A stretch of DNA of 64,000 bases from an uncultured Lachnospiraceae bacterium (GTDB lineage: Bacteria; Bacillota; Clostridia; Lachnospirales; Lachnospiraceae), in the NCBI GenBank assembly GCA_947169385.1, contig CAMVPR010000003.1, positions 39,956-103,955 on the forward strand. Reading direction: 5' to 3'. The translations under genes and the position numbers were made by a program. This document shows positions 42,344 to 52,854 of the stretch, one piece after another. How positions within the stretch are numbered: the stretch's first letter is position 1; each line of letters starts with the position of its first letter. The notes below the pieces were generated by a model that saw nothing but the letters and a program-made list of their open reading frames with translations, had not been told where the DNA came from and searched no databases.

Positions 42344-43498
42344 ATGAAATTACTACATGTGTCAGATTTACATATTGGTAAATCATTACTTGAATATGAT
42401 TTGTTGGACGACCAAAGATATATTCTTAATCAGATTATAGATATTGCTAAGGATAATGAAGTTGATGCACTTTTGATTGCCGGGGACGTCTATGATAAGT
42501 CTGTTCCGTCGGAAGGAGCAGTAAGACTTTTTGATGATTTTTTAAAGAAGATTAAAGATGAGCATATTAAGACATTTATAATTAGTGGTAATCACGATTC
42601 TGATGATCGACTTAATTTTGCGAGTAAGTTTCTCTCGGATAGTGATATCTTTATTGCTGCTAAGTATAAGGGCGAGCTTGATAAGTACGAGCTTAGTGAT
42701 GAATATGGACCGTTGAATGTTTATATGCTTCCGTTTATTAAGGCTTCTACCGTTAAGCATTTTCATAAAGATGCTGAAATTGAGAATTACGAAGATGCGG
42801 TTAAGTGCGTGTTTATCGAGGCATCTATAGATTCAGATAAGAGAAATGTTATTCTGTCACATCAGTTTGTAGCCGGCAAATCACATCCTTCGCTATCCGG
42901 GTCGGAGTCTCCGGCGGTTGCTCATGTTGGTAATGTCGAGGTTATAGGATACAGCGTTTTTGATGCATTTGACTATGTGGCGTTAGGTCATATCCACTCG
43001 CCGCAACGTGTCGGCAGAGAAGAGGTTAGATATTCCGGATCTCCTCTTAAGTATTCTTTAAGTGAGGCAAATGACGATAAGTCCGTAGCGTTGATAACCC
43101 TCAAAGAGAAGGGGGATGTGTCCGTTGATCTTATTCCTCTTAAACCACTTAGAGAGATGAGACATATTAAAGGCGAGCTTAAAAATCTTATTGCAAATGT
43201 AGATAATGATACCGTGGATGACTATATTTATGTCACGCTTACAGATGAAGAAACTATTGATGATGCTATGGGAATTATCAGGAATTATTATAACAGACCG
43301 GTTAATTTAGATTATGATAATTCGAGAAGTAAGGATATTGATTTTGATGATATAGAATTAAAGACGGAGTCAAAACCAATAACAGATGTCTTAAGGGACT
43401 TTTATAGCATGATGTATGGTGTTGATATCTGCGAAGAGGAAATGAAGATTTTTAAAGAAGTTGCTGAGAAGGCAGGTGTGATTAATGAAGCCGATTAA
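42344..43498 (+). CDS. sbcD: exonuclease SbcD
   Basis: 384 residues, Mre11-type phosphoesterase: HVSDLHIGKSL near 5, GDVYDKSVPSE near 47, SGNHDS near 82, LSHQFV near 168 and LGHIHSPQ near 214 supply the metal ligands. With SbcC it cleaves DNA hairpins and blocked ends. It overlaps sbcC by 14 nt. Confidence 0.96.
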   Translation: MKLLHVSDLHIGKSLLEYDLLDDQRYILNQIIDIAKDNEVDALLIAGDVYDKSVPSEGAVRLFDDFLKKIKDEHIKTFIISGNHDSDDRLNFASKFLSDSDIFIAAKYKGELDKYELSDEYGPLNVYMLPFIKASTVKHFHKDAEIENYEDAVKCVFIEASIDSDKRNVILSHQFVAGKSHPSLSGSESPAVAHVGNVEVIGYSVFDAFDYVALGHIHSPQRVGREEVRYSGSPLKYSLSEANDDKSVALITLKEKGDVSVDLIPLKPLREMRHIKGELKNLIANVDNDTVDDYIYVTLTDEETIDDAMGIIRNYYNRPVNLDYDNSRSKDIDFDDIELKTESKPITDVLRDFYSMMYGVDICEEEMKIFKEVAEKAGVINEAD

Positions 43499-46400
43499 AC
43501 TTAAGATGAGTGCATTTGGTCCGTATGCGGGTGGTACAAATGAAATAGTTTTTACATCGTTTTATGATAAAGGTATCTTTTTGATTTGCGGAGATACCGG
43601 CGCCGGCAAGACGACTATATTTGATGCGATATGTTACGCGCTATACGGAGAGGCGAGTGGAAGCTATAAGAGTAAGTCTAATCTTAGAAGTGAATATGCA
43701 GATGATTCCGTAGATACATTTGTTGAATTTACATTTTCACATCATGGGAAAGAATACGTAGTTGAAAGACATCCGGAGTATCTTCGACCTAAAAAGAGAG
43801 GAGGTGGAACGACTGTAAGCAAGGAGCAGGTGGTTATCTATATAGAGGGAGAAGAACCTGTAGAAGGGAAAAATCCTGTGGGCAAATACATTGAGAACCT
43901 TTTGAACATCAGTTATGCCCAGTTCAAACAGGTTGTGATGATTGCTCAGGGAGAGTTTTTGAATCTTCTTAATGCTAAGACTTCAGATCGTACCGAGATT
44001 TTGAAAAGCATATTTGGGGCGGAATGCTACGATGAGATGCGTAAAGGCCTAAAAGAAAGAATGGATGATAATAAGGGCAAAAAGAAATCGACCAATGATA
44101 GTATTGTCCAATATTATAACGATATAAGAGCATCAGAAGAATACGAAGAGAGAATAAATAAGATAAAAGATGAATTAAAGTCAGCAGATAGCGTGATAGA
44201 TTTAGAAAGTAAGCTTGACTTGGTTAAAGAAATGATATCTTCTGATAATGGTTTGTTTAAAACATTAGATGATGGTCTAAAGTCTATAAAAGAGGATAAA
44301 TCAATACTTGACAGTAATATTACAAGGATTGAAGCCGGCAATAAATTGTTTGACGAACTGGATTCTAATATTAAGAAATTAGAAGTGTTAGAATCGAGAA
44401 AAGCTGAGATAGATAATGAAAATACATTGCTTGAAAAGTGGAAGAAGGTATTATACACCATTTATCCCGTCCATCAATTATTTAAGGATAATGAAGATAA
44501 AGTTAAATCTACGGCCGGCACAATTGAAGAATTAAAGATAAAGGATGTAGAGTACCAAAATCAAGAGAAGAAGGCCAAGAAAGAACTTGATGAGGCTAAA
44601 GACAGATTTTCTAAGGCGGATGAATTGCAAAGGATTGTTACCGCAATTGAGGAAGAGGAGTCTAAGTATAGTGCGAAAGAGGAAGCTATAAAAGCAGTTA
44701 GTTCGCTAGAGAAAGAACTGAGTCTGTCTGATAATGAATTGAAATCTAAGAAAGAATCAAAGGATTCTTTGGATAAAGAAATATTAAAGATAGAAGAATC
44801 ATTACTTGAATTAAAAGGCTCGAAAGAGACGTTGATTGAACTTAATAACAGGAATGATAAGCTTAAGGACTTAATTAGTAAGGTAGATTCTATTAAGACT
44901 AAGGAGATTCCTTTGTATCAAGACAGTCTTAAAACATTTAAAGATAAACAGGATGAGTCTGTCAAGGCGTATAATGATTATCAGACAGTTCAAAAGAATT
45001 ATGATGATTTATATGCTAAGTATTATGCGTCAGCTGTTGGAGTTGTTCTAGCTGAATTAAGGACAGGAGAGCCTTGCCCGGTGTGTGGCTCTGTTGAGCA
45101 TCCTAACCCTGCTAAGATTGATGATGTTACAGTTAGTGAGAAGGAATTACAAGAGTTAAATGAGAAGCTTGAAAGTACGAAAACCGTAAGAGATAATCTA
45201 AGGGTTGAGTGTGAATCGCTGAAGGCTAAGCTTGAAGAGAGGGAGCATGTTTTGATTGAAGGTGTTAAGGCACTTATAAGCAATCCAGAGATGTCGATAA
45301 CATTTGACATAGTAAACGCAAAAGATAGTGAAGAAGCCATTAATCAAGCGGATAGTATATTGTCTTCTAAGATTAAAGCTTGTGAAGAGAGTGTTAAAGA
45401 GGCTGAGCTTAAATGTAAGGAGCTGGATTCGTTAGAGAAATCATTGGCTGAAATAAAGGATAATAAACTTCCTGAGTTGCTAAAGACTATTGATAGTCTT
45501 AGTGACAAGGTTACTTCATTTAATAATGATTTAGCTGAGAAAAAGGGTGTTATAAGTGCTATCGGAGAACTTAAATATAATAGCTATTCAGACGCTTTAG
45601 AAGCCAAGAATAAGGCAATTAGTGAAAGAGATGAAATCAAGAAAAATGCAGAGATTAAGCAGAAGAGCTTAGATGATGCTACTAATAATTGCATAAGCAA
45701 TAAGGGAAGATTAGACACTCTTATCTCTGAACAGGAGAAGAATGAGAAGAAGTTAAATGAAAGTAGATTAAAACTTGATTCGCTGATTAGTGAGAATGGT
45801 TTTTCCTCTTATGAAGATATGTTGGAGTTATTGGTTGACGAGGAGACAATCAAAGAATCAGAGTCAGATATTGCAACCTATAACAGCGACGTTAAGTCTA
45901 CAAATGATCAGATTGAACTATTAAAAGAGCAGACCAAAGATCTTGAAAGAGCTGATATAAGTGAAATGAAAGTCAATCAGGAAATACTTGGCAAGCAGAT
46001 TGACAGCAAGACAGAGCAGCTTAATATTGTGAAGAATCGTATTGATAATAACGAGGAGAAGCTTAATAATATTAAAGCAAGGCAGAAAGATTACGAGATA
46101 TATGTTAATCAGTATAATTATTGTAGGAACTTATATAATCTTGTTTCCGGTAATACCGGAAATGGCAAGGTTACGTTAGAGCAATACATTCTTGCAGATG
46201 GATTTGACAACATCATAAATGCTGCTAACAGAAGGCTTTATCCTATGACGGACAACAGATATATTCTAAAAAGAAAAGGTAATATAGCTAAGCAGAGTGG
46301 CGAGTTTCTTGACCTTGAAGTATTTGACAATTACACCGGCAAATCTCGTCCGGTTGGTAATCTGTCCGGTGGTGAGAGCTTTAAAGCTTCGCTGTGCTTG

Positions 46401-46655
46401 GCACTTGGGCTTTCTGACACTGTATCTTCAAGTGTCGGTGGCGTACAGATGGATGCGCTTTTTGTTGATGAGGGATTTGGTACGCTAGATACGGAGTCTA
46501 TCAACAGCGCGTTGGATGTGTTGCTTAATCTGTCCGGAGGCAATAAGCTTGTAGGAATTATCAGTCACAGAGAAGAACTTATAAGCAGCATACCTTCAAG
46601 GATAAATGTTAAGAAATCACGCGAAGGAAGCGATATAATAATTGAGGAAGACTGA
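43485..46655 (+). CDS. sbcC: exonuclease SbcC ATPase
   Basis: 1056 residues, Rad50-like. Walker A GDTGAGKTT near 35-43, long coiled coils (about 190-500 and 560-890), zinc hook CPVCGS near 531, signature NLSGGESFKASLCLALGL near 957 and Walker B ALFVDEGFGTLD near 990. It controls the SbcD nuclease and tethers DNA. Confidence 0.96.
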   Translation: MKPIKLKMSAFGPYAGGTNEIVFTSFYDKGIFLICGDTGAGKTTIFDAICYALYGEASGSYKSKSNLRSEYADDSVDTFVEFTFSHHGKEYVVERHPEYLRPKKRGGGTTVSKEQVVIYIEGEEPVEGKNPVGKYIENLLNISYAQFKQVVMIAQGEFLNLLNAKTSDRTEILKSIFGAECYDEMRKGLKERMDDNKGKKKSTNDSIVQYYNDIRASEEYEERINKIKDELKSADSVIDLESKLDLVKEMISSDNGLFKTLDDGLKSIKEDKSILDSNITRIEAGNKLFDELDSNIKKLEVLESRKAEIDNENTLLEKWKKVLYTIYPVHQLFKDNEDKVKSTAGTIEELKIKDVEYQNQEKKAKKELDEAKDRFSKADELQRIVTAIEEEESKYSAKEEAIKAVSSLEKELSLSDNELKSKKESKDSLDKEILKIEESLLELKGSKETLIELNNRNDKLKDLISKVDSIKTKEIPLYQDSLKTFKDKQDESVKAYNDYQTVQKNYDDLYAKYYASAVGVVLAELRTGEPCPVCGSVEHPNPAKIDDVTVSEKELQELNEKLESTKTVRDNLRVECESLKAKLEEREHVLIEGVKALISNPEMSITFDIVNAKDSEEAINQADSILSSKIKACEESVKEAELKCKELDSLEKSLAEIKDNKLPELLKTIDSLSDKVTSFNNDLAEKKGVISAIGELKYNSYSDALEAKNKAISERDEIKKNAEIKQKSLDDATNNCISNKGRLDTLISEQEKNEKKLNESRLKLDSLISENGFSSYEDMLELLVDEETIKESESDIATYNSDVKSTNDQIELLKEQTKDLERADISEMKVNQEILGKQIDSKTEQLNIVKNRIDNNEEKLNNIKARQKDYEIYVNQYNYCRNLYNLVSGNTGNGKVTLEQYILADGFDNIINAANRRLYPMTDNRYILKRKGNIAKQSGEFLDLEVFDNYTGKSRPVGNLSGGESFKASLCLALGLSDTVSSSVGGVQMDALFVDEGFGTLDTESINSALDVLLNLSGGNKLVGIISHREELISSIPSRINVKKSREGSDIIIEED

Positions 46656-46658
46656 ATC

Positions 46659-46708
46659 TGTCATCCTGAGTGAAAGCGAAGGATCTTTGACCTTCGAAGA
46701 AGGTCAAT
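46659..46708 (+). repeat. 29-bp dispersed repeat with CCTTCGAAGAAGG tail
   Basis: TGTCATCCTGAGTGAAAGCG then AAGGATCTTT and GACCTTCGAAGAAGGTC, directly after sbcC. It may serve as a hairpin 3' end. Confidence 0.75.
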
Positions 46709-46801
46709 ATAATACCGGAATAAGGCTGATAAATAATGATTTTTAACAGGCAATATGTTATAATATAAGTTGAATGTCATAAAGAGTGACGAAGGATTTT
46801 A

Positions 46802-46830
46802 AAAGATTCTTCGCTATGCTCAGAATGACA
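46802..46830 (-). repeat. 29-bp dispersed repeat, reverse
   Basis: AAAGATTCTTCGCTATGCTC then AGAATGACA, between sbcC and the surface-protein gene. Confidence 0.8.
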
Positions 46831-46897
46831 TGTATTAGGTACGTGTTAGCGCGTTTTTAACTATAACTTCAGGGGATTGATGTTTGGAGGAATTGAT

Positions 46898-49567
46898 ATG
46901 TATAGAAGATTACTTGCGTTTATAATGGTATGGGCGCTTTGCTTGAGTTTTGTTCCGGGAGCGTCAGGCTCGAATGTTACGGCTGAAGCTGCATCTAAGA
47001 CCAAGCTTTCTAACACTTCGGTAAGCCTTATAGTCGGTAAGACCAAGACTATCACTCTTAAGAATTGCAAGAAAGCTGTCAAGTGGAGCGTTACAAGCGG
47101 CGGCGTGGTTAAGGCTGTTAAGAAGAGTAAGTATAAGGTTAAGGTGACTGCCGAGAAGAAAGGAACGGCCACTCTTACAGCCAAAGTCGGCAAGAAGAAG
47201 TACAAATGCAAGTTTACCGTATCTCCTAAGACTGTGGCTGTCAACAGTATTAGTCTGTCTTCACATCTTGAGAAGGTTATAGTTGGTGGATATGCTTTTA
47301 TTGATAACACTATTTCCCCTTCAAATGCATCTAATAAGACTGTAGTCTGGTCATCTACCAATACATCTGTATGTGAGGTTGTTAACGGAGTCGTTTATGG
47401 AAAGGCAGCGGGGAATGCTGTGGTTACTGCTACTGTTGACAACAAGACTGCTTCCTGTGCAATAGTTGTAGAGGATGTTAAGGGTATCTCAAATGCAAGA
47501 TTAGAGCGTAATTCCAAGAACACCGGTTACAATTTATCATTTTCCCTGACTACCACTTCCAATTCTACCATCAAGGCAAATGGTACCGCACACGTTAGTG
47601 TGTATAACACTAATAAAGAATCTATGTTTAAGAAGGATTATTTCTTTACGGATTCTGAATTTGTTAACCGCTCGTCGGCTACATATATTTCTAATATTTA
47701 TATGGTCAGCGTACCTATTTTAGATAAGGAATATAATCTTACTTCTGCATCTGCTGATGGACTTATCAGTCTTTCGCTTGACCTTATGAGCGGGAATGAA
47801 GTTAAGACTTATATCGCGTATATTTCCACACTTAAAAATGCAGCGTCTTCTGATGCGTCTATCATACCTGCGATAGATATTGAACCGGAGAAACCTGCTG
47901 ACACTTCTAAAGATGAAGTGGTTAGTGCAGATGCTAGTGCTAAGGTCTATGTTTATGACAGGTATATAGAGTATGACAGTGTGAAGAAGACTCATAATGT
48001 TGTATTCTCTGTCAAGAGGGCGGATACCAATCAGTATACTGCAGGATCCGGAAATATGACGGTGACATTGTATAACGGTGGCAAGGTTGTTTATAACGCC
48101 AAGATATCATTTACTGATAAGAGCTTTGGATATAGGAATTTTGAGAGTAGCGGTAAGGCGTATATGGCAACTGTTCCGCTTGAAGAGAGCAAGATTCTTG
48201 CCGGAGCTGAGAACAATGGATTTGCAGTTCTTGCAATCAATCTTAATAATTCTATTAACTCTACCGTGTCAGCATATCTTCCGGTCGATCCTCTAAAGAA
48301 GATAGGAGACGATACATCAGGTGACGCCAATGCAGTTAGCTCTGTATATATAAGTGGCGACGCAGCGTTTGATGTAACTTCGTCAAATGTCAGCGTTACG
48401 CTTCAAATGCGTAATTACAAGAAGGTTGGAATTAAGTCTGCTGGAGAAGCCAAGATTGTTGTCAAAGAAAGAACAAGTGGAACTAGCTTGAAGGAAGTTT
48501 ATTCCGGAACTACTGCGATTAACGAGAATGCGTTTGTTTCTAAGGCGATGCCTGATAAGACTATTTATTATGAATATAAGCTTACGCATAAGATTGATAA
48601 GACCAAGCTTGAATCAGGTAAGTCGTATCTCATAGAGGTGACTGTTACATCTAAGAATGGCAAGAGTGCGACGGCAACGCTTTACGATTCTAAGTATATT
48701 GCGCCACCGACACCTGCATCAACGACGCAGGCAACTACGGAAGCGCCTTCTACGACTGAGATATTCTTCTTGGATACTCCGACGTATAATAAGGATACTA
48801 ATAAACTTAATTTCAAATTTAGGGTTGTTAGTGGTAATGCCAATGGATCGGAGACAATAAAGATTAAATGTACTGCTAGAATTGCTATTACAAGTGGTAA
48901 TGCTCAAGGGGAGGGCTTGTTTACAACTGAATATGATGTTGATAATGGTATTCCTTATATAGATTTGGATGACTATGAGAGTACACCGACCGGAATGGTC
49001 GCTGATATTACTATTAATGCGGGCAATATTAAACCTTCTTCCGGTAAAGGGTTCTTAACGATTAGTTTAGATACCGTAAAAGGAAAATTCTTAAAATCTA
49101 CTTCCACTACCCTAACCAACCTTCCTGTTTATGTCCCACCTACAACTGAGGCGACTACGGAAGTAACGACGGAAGCACCACCGGTTTATGCTGAGACTGT
49201 GCATGAGGCCAAAGAGATTGCAGTCACATACTCCACGGAATTAAAAGTGGATTTTAAACTTGCCAGCTGTAATGCTTCAGCTAATCCTAGCGAAGTGATT
49301 ATAAGTGGTGAGGGTACAATTAATTATAAGATAATGGTTAGTGGAGACGCATCAGATGAGGTTATATGTTCTGCGGATGCACATTATACAACTGTGAACT
49401 TCAATGAAGAGAATAAGATAACGAGTGTATTGGCAACGCCACAGTTTAGTGGCAATTCAGCTTCCGGTAATGGTGTTATAGTCGTCGACATATACTATGA
49501 TAACAAGAAGATAGGAAGTAAGGCTATAGAAGTAACCAATCTACCGGTTAGTAACCCGGGACCTTGA
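46898..49567 (+). CDS. secreted surface protein with Big_2 domains
   Basis: 889 residues from ATG 46898 (GGAGG at right spacing). The signal peptide (about 1-24, RRLLAFIMVWALCLSFVPGASG) is followed by two Big_2-type Ig-like domains (about 32-105 and 110-190). Four or five diverged copies of a module of about 130 residues follow, in which phrases such as GTAHVSVYNTNKESMFKKDY and GNMTVTLYNGGKVVYNAKI recur. Linkers are Thr/Glu- or Ser/Asp/Ala-rich (TTQATTEAPSTTE, SSDAS). No LPXTG motif or SLH domain was seen, so anchoring is unclear. Probable envelope adhesin or matrix protein. Confidence 0.8.
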   Translation: MYRRLLAFIMVWALCLSFVPGASGSNVTAEAASKTKLSNTSVSLIVGKTKTITLKNCKKAVKWSVTSGGVVKAVKKSKYKVKVTAEKKGTATLTAKVGKKKYKCKFTVSPKTVAVNSISLSSHLEKVIVGGYAFIDNTISPSNASNKTVVWSSTNTSVCEVVNGVVYGKAAGNAVVTATVDNKTASCAIVVEDVKGISNARLERNSKNTGYNLSFSLTTTSNSTIKANGTAHVSVYNTNKESMFKKDYFFTDSEFVNRSSATYISNIYMVSVPILDKEYNLTSASADGLISLSLDLMSGNEVKTYIAYISTLKNAASSDASIIPAIDIEPEKPADTSKDEVVSADASAKVYVYDRYIEYDSVKKTHNVVFSVKRADTNQYTAGSGNMTVTLYNGGKVVYNAKISFTDKSFGYRNFESSGKAYMATVPLEESKILAGAENNGFAVLAINLNNSINSTVSAYLPVDPLKKIGDDTSGDANAVSSVYISGDAAFDVTSSNVSVTLQMRNYKKVGIKSAGEAKIVVKERTSGTSLKEVYSGTTAINENAFVSKAMPDKTIYYEYKLTHKIDKTKLESGKSYLIEVTVTSKNGKSATATLYDSKYIAPPTPASTTQATTEAPSTTEIFFLDTPTYNKDTNKLNFKFRVVSGNANGSETIKIKCTARIAITSGNAQGEGLFTTEYDVDNGIPYIDLDDYESTPTGMVADITINAGNIKPSSGKGFLTISLDTVKGKFLKSTSTTLTNLPVYVPPTTEATTEVTTEAPPVYAETVHEAKEIAVTYSTELKVDFKLASCNASANPSEVIISGEGTINYKIMVSGDASDEVICSADAHYTTVNFNEENKITSVLATPQFSGNSASGNGVIVVDIYYDNKKIGSKAIEVTNLPVSNPGP

Positions 49568-49575
49568 TATAGTTT

Positions 49576-49606
49576 AAGGCGGAGGATTATCCCTCCGCCT
49601 TTTTAT
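49576..49606 (+). terminator. Rho-independent terminator after the surface protein
   Basis: AAGGCGGAGG / CCTCCGCCTT stem, then TTTATTT; it runs into the rlmH stop codon on the other strand. Confidence 0.85.
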
Positions 49607-50082
49607 TTATGATAGGGTTCATTATTCATTATTCTGTAGCTTCTATACACTTGCTCTAAGAGTATCACCCTCATTAATTGATGTGGGAATGTCATCTTAG
49701 AAAATGATAATTTATAGTCAGCTCTTTTTAGGACTTCGTCAGACAGTCCTAATGATCCTCCGATTACAAATGTTATGTGACTTACGCCTGATATTCCAAG
49801 GTCGTCAATCTTCTTAGAAAGTTCAACTGAATCGAGCATTTTGCCGTCGATTGCGAGTGCTATTACATATGAGGTGTCGGGAATTGAATCGATTAGGCGC
49901 TTTCCTTCTTTGTCTTTGATTGCATTTTCTTCAGCTTCGCTTGCTTTGTCAGGGGTTTTCTCGTCTGATACTTCTTTTATTTCTAACTTGCAATATCGTC
50001 CGAGTCTTTTCGTGTACTCATCTATTGCGTCTCGTAAGTATTTTTCTTTTATTTTGCCGACTGTGGCTAGGGTTACTTTCAT
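49603..50082 (-). CDS. rlmH: 23S rRNA pseudouridine-1915 N3-methyltransferase RlmH
   Basis: 159 residues from ATG 50082 (GGAGG upstream). The SPOUT methyltransferase knot has [44 protein letters not shown]-terminus [20 protein letters not shown] is standard. It methylates the pseudouridine of helix 69. Confidence 0.96.
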   Translation of the reverse strand: MKVTLATVGKIKEKYLRDAIDEYTKRLGRYCKLEIKEVSDEKTPDKASEAEENAIKDKEGKRLIDSIPDTSYVIALAIDGKMLDSVELSKKIDDLGISGVSHITFVIGGSLGLSDEVLKRADYKLSFSKMTFPHQLMRVILLEQVYRSYRIMNNEPYHK

Positions 50083-50120
50083 ATGTGCCTCCATTTTTGT
50101 AATAACAATCATTTACAATC

Positions 50121-50170
50121 CGTAGCGGCGAACATTGTTCGCCATTAGTGGAGCACACTGTGCTCCGCTA
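50121..50170. repeat. 50-bp double-hairpin repeat, complete
   Basis: Ends GTAGCGG / CCGCTAC. Inner palindromes GGCGAACATTGTTCGCC and GGAGCACACTGTGCTCC separated by ATTAGT. Lies upstream of rlmH on the minus strand. Confidence 0.8.
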
Positions 50171-50348
50171 CGATTAAGAATAACATTATAAGATAACGAG
50201 CGCTATTCGTCAATTTTCTTGTTTTAATCTATAATTAATCGATTGATTTATCACAAATGACGATATATTTTTATTTCACTCCGATTCATTGCAAATGAAG
50301 ATTATATGTACTATAATAAGTGTTCAATGAAAGGTGAAGTGTTTAATA

Positions 50349-51743
50349 ATGGTTTTTTCAAGTATTGAGTTTATATTTCGGTTTTTACCGATTTTTCTTA
50401 TATGTTATTTTATTACTCCGAAGAACTATCGTAATTTCACATTATTGATGGGAAGTTTGATTTTTTATGCTTTCGGAGAGCCTATATATGTACTTTTAAT
50501 GATTGCCTCAATTATAGTCAATCATTTCTTTGCGTTAAAGATTGCAAGAAGCCAGCACCTTGGAGGTAGTGGCAAGCTTCCGCTTATATTGGCGGTGGTT
50601 TATGATTTTGCGGTCCTTTTCATTTTCAAATATTTCAATTTCGCAATATCGATTGTTAACGATATTGCGGGTGATGATATCTTATCCCCGGTCAATCTTA
50701 CATTGCCTCTTGGTATAAGTTTCTATACGTTCCAGGTGGTTTCTTACGTCGCAGATGTATATATGAGAAGGTATCATCCTGACAGGAATCTATTATCATT
50801 TGCAACATATGTATGTATGTTCCCACAGCTCATAGCAGGTCCGATTGTCAACTATTATGAGGTTGCAGAGAAGTTAAGGAATCGCAAGGTCAGATATATA
50901 GAGTTAGAGTGGGGCGTGACCCTGTTTATCATGGGACTTTCGTACAAGGTATTGCTTGCCAACAAGATTGCTTCACTTTGGAATGATGTTCAGACTGCCG
51001 GAGTCTACGGTATTGACACATTTACCGCGTGGCTCGGCTCGTGGGGCTTCTCAATGCAGATATATTTCGATTTCTTCGGATATTCGCTTATGGCGATTGG
51101 ATTAGGCCACATGATGGGCTTTAAGCTTCCGGGCAACTTTGCTAATCCATACGAGTCTAAGTCGGCTACAACTTTCTGGAGACGTTGGCATATGACTTTG
51201 GGTCGTTGGTTTAGAGAGTATGTTTACATTCCGCTCGGTGGCAACAGGAAGGGCAAGTTAAGAACGATATTTAATCTGTTTGTTGTATGGTCATTGACCG
51301 GCCTTTGGCATGGAGCTAACTGGAACTTTATTTTCTGGGGTATTTTTTACTTTGTTATTCTCATGCTTGAGAAGAACATTTACTTAGAGAAGATTGAGAA
51401 TTCTAAGATAATCGGACACATCTACATGCTTATACTTATTCCGATTTCGTGGACGATATTCAATATTACCAATCTTGAGGATCTTAAGCTCTACCTTGCT
51501 AAGATGTTATTTATTCCTGTCAAGGGAACTGTTGATACCAGTGGAGTATTTATTAACTTCTTTGGCAAATACTGGTGGCTGCTTCTTATATGTGCAATCT
51601 GCTCGACCAGATTCCCTATGAAGTTAGTTAAGGTTGCAAGGAATACTATGACTTTAAAGGTTGTATTGCTTATACTTTTCTGGTTTAGCGTATATCAGCT
51701 TCTTAAGGGAGCCAATAACCCATTCCTGTATTTTAGATTCTAG
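50349..51743 (+). CDS. MBOAT-family O-acyltransferase (AlgI/DltB type)
   Basis: 464 residues, about ten membrane helices. FANPYESKSATTFWRRWHMTLGRWFREYVYIPLGGNR is the MBOAT core, and GLWHGANWNFIFWG near 317 carries the catalytic His. It passes acyl groups, usually acetyl, across the membrane onto a surface polymer. The next gene encodes an SGNH protein, the usual partner in O-acetylation. Confidence 0.93.
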   Translation: MVFSSIEFIFRFLPIFLICYFITPKNYRNFTLLMGSLIFYAFGEPIYVLLMIASIIVNHFFALKIARSQHLGGSGKLPLILAVVYDFAVLFIFKYFNFAISIVNDIAGDDILSPVNLTLPLGISFYTFQVVSYVADVYMRRYHPDRNLLSFATYVCMFPQLIAGPIVNYYEVAEKLRNRKVRYIELEWGVTLFIMGLSYKVLLANKIASLWNDVQTAGVYGIDTFTAWLGSWGFSMQIYFDFFGYSLMAIGLGHMMGFKLPGNFANPYESKSATTFWRRWHMTLGRWFREYVYIPLGGNRKGKLRTIFNLFVVWSLTGLWHGANWNFIFWGIFYFVILMLEKNIYLEKIENSKIIGHIYMLILIPISWTIFNITNLEDLKLYLAKMLFIPVKGTVDTSGVFINFFGKYWWLLLICAICSTRFPMKLVKVARNTMTLKVVLLILFWFSVYQLLKGANNPFLYFRF

Positions 51744-51757
51744 GAGGAAGGATTTAT

Positions 51758-52801
51758 ATGTTAGATAACGAGTTTCATAGAAACTTTAGAACTTTATATA
51801 AGCTATGGCATCATTGTAAGTTGTTGATACTCATCATATTTACAACCATTCTCTTTACTGTTGCTTCGATAGTATTGGCAATCGGCGGAGAGATTGATAT
51901 AACCTGGGGTGTAAAGCATCCTGCATTTGCAAGCTTTTTACTTAATGAGCAGGCGTATGATGAAGATGAGGATGACAGCTACGCTGATAGCGATTTAGAT
52001 GATAGTGATGATAATGACACCGGAGATGATTTAGATGGTGCTCAATCCGGAGACGCTTCTAAAGATGCCGATTCATCATCTGATGCATCAGCTGAAGCAT
52101 CGGGTGAGACTAAGGTTAAGAAGCCTACCGAGTACCAAGAGACTAAGAAGAGAAAGGTTAAATCACGATACTATAGTGATCCCGGTAAGATTGCACTTAC
52201 TACTGATTATGATTATCAGGTTGCGAGTGGTGACTACTATAGTGATGCGCTCTTTATAGGTGATTCGAGAGTTGTAGGGCTTGAGACATATTCGTCTCTC
52301 AAGGACGAAGCAACATTCTTCGCGGAGGAAGGTCTTACGGTCTACACTATGATGGAGAAGAAGATTGCGACAGTTCCCGGCAGTAAGAAGAAGGTTACAA
52401 TACCTACGGCGTTAAAGAGCAGAAGTTTTGGTAAGATTTATATAATGGTAGGTATCAACGAGCTTGGTACAGGTGATACCGACAGATATAAGAATCAGTA
52501 TGAAGATAATATCAACAAGATAAGGAGTCTTCAGCCTAATGCCAAGATTATCATTATGAGTGTAATGAGAGTTACAGCGGCTACAGCTAAGGACCCGGTA
52601 GTCAATAATGTCAATATTAATGACAAGAATGTTGCTGCTGCTTCGTTAGCGGATGGAGTTGATATTTTCTACTTTGATATTAATCCACTCTTCATAACCA
52701 AGAAGGGTGATATAAGGAGCGAATATACTTGGGATGGAGTGCACTTAAGAGCAGAGTATTACTCTAAATGGGTTGACTTCCTTAATGAACATGGGGTATA
52801 G
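51758..52801 (+). CDS. SGNH-hydrolase-like protein, partner of the MBOAT acyltransferase
   Basis: 347 residues. A membrane anchor (about 24-45) is followed by an acidic Ser/Asp/Ala-rich linker (about 68-130). The SGNH domain has FIGDSRVVGL near 166 (Ser), GINELG near 231 (Asn) and WDGVHLRAEY near 326 (Asp-x-x-His). It probably transfers acetyl to an extracellular glycan together with the MBOAT protein, 14 nt upstream. Confidence 0.85.
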   Translation: MLDNEFHRNFRTLYKLWHHCKLLILIIFTTILFTVASIVLAIGGEIDITWGVKHPAFASFLLNEQAYDEDEDDSYADSDLDDSDDNDTGDDLDGAQSGDASKDADSSSDASAEASGETKVKKPTEYQETKKRKVKSRYYSDPGKIALTTDYDYQVASGDYYSDALFIGDSRVVGLETYSSLKDEATFFAEEGLTVYTMMEKKIATVPGSKKKVTIPTALKSRSFGKIYIMVGINELGTGDTDRYKNQYEDNINKIRSLQPNAKIIIMSVMRVTAATAKDPVVNNVNINDKNVAAASLADGVDIFYFDINPLFITKKGDIRSEYTWDGVHLRAEYYSKWVDFLNEHGV

Positions 52802-52818
52802 ATTAGAGACATAAAAAC

Positions 52819-52847
52819 GGAGCACATTCAATATGTGCTCCTTAAAT
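52819..52847. terminator. bidirectional terminator
   Basis: GGAGCACAT / ATGTGCTCC with 5-nt loop; A5 before and TTAAAT after, so it works best for the minus-strand gene. Confidence 0.75.
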
Positions 52848-52854
52848 ATTATAA

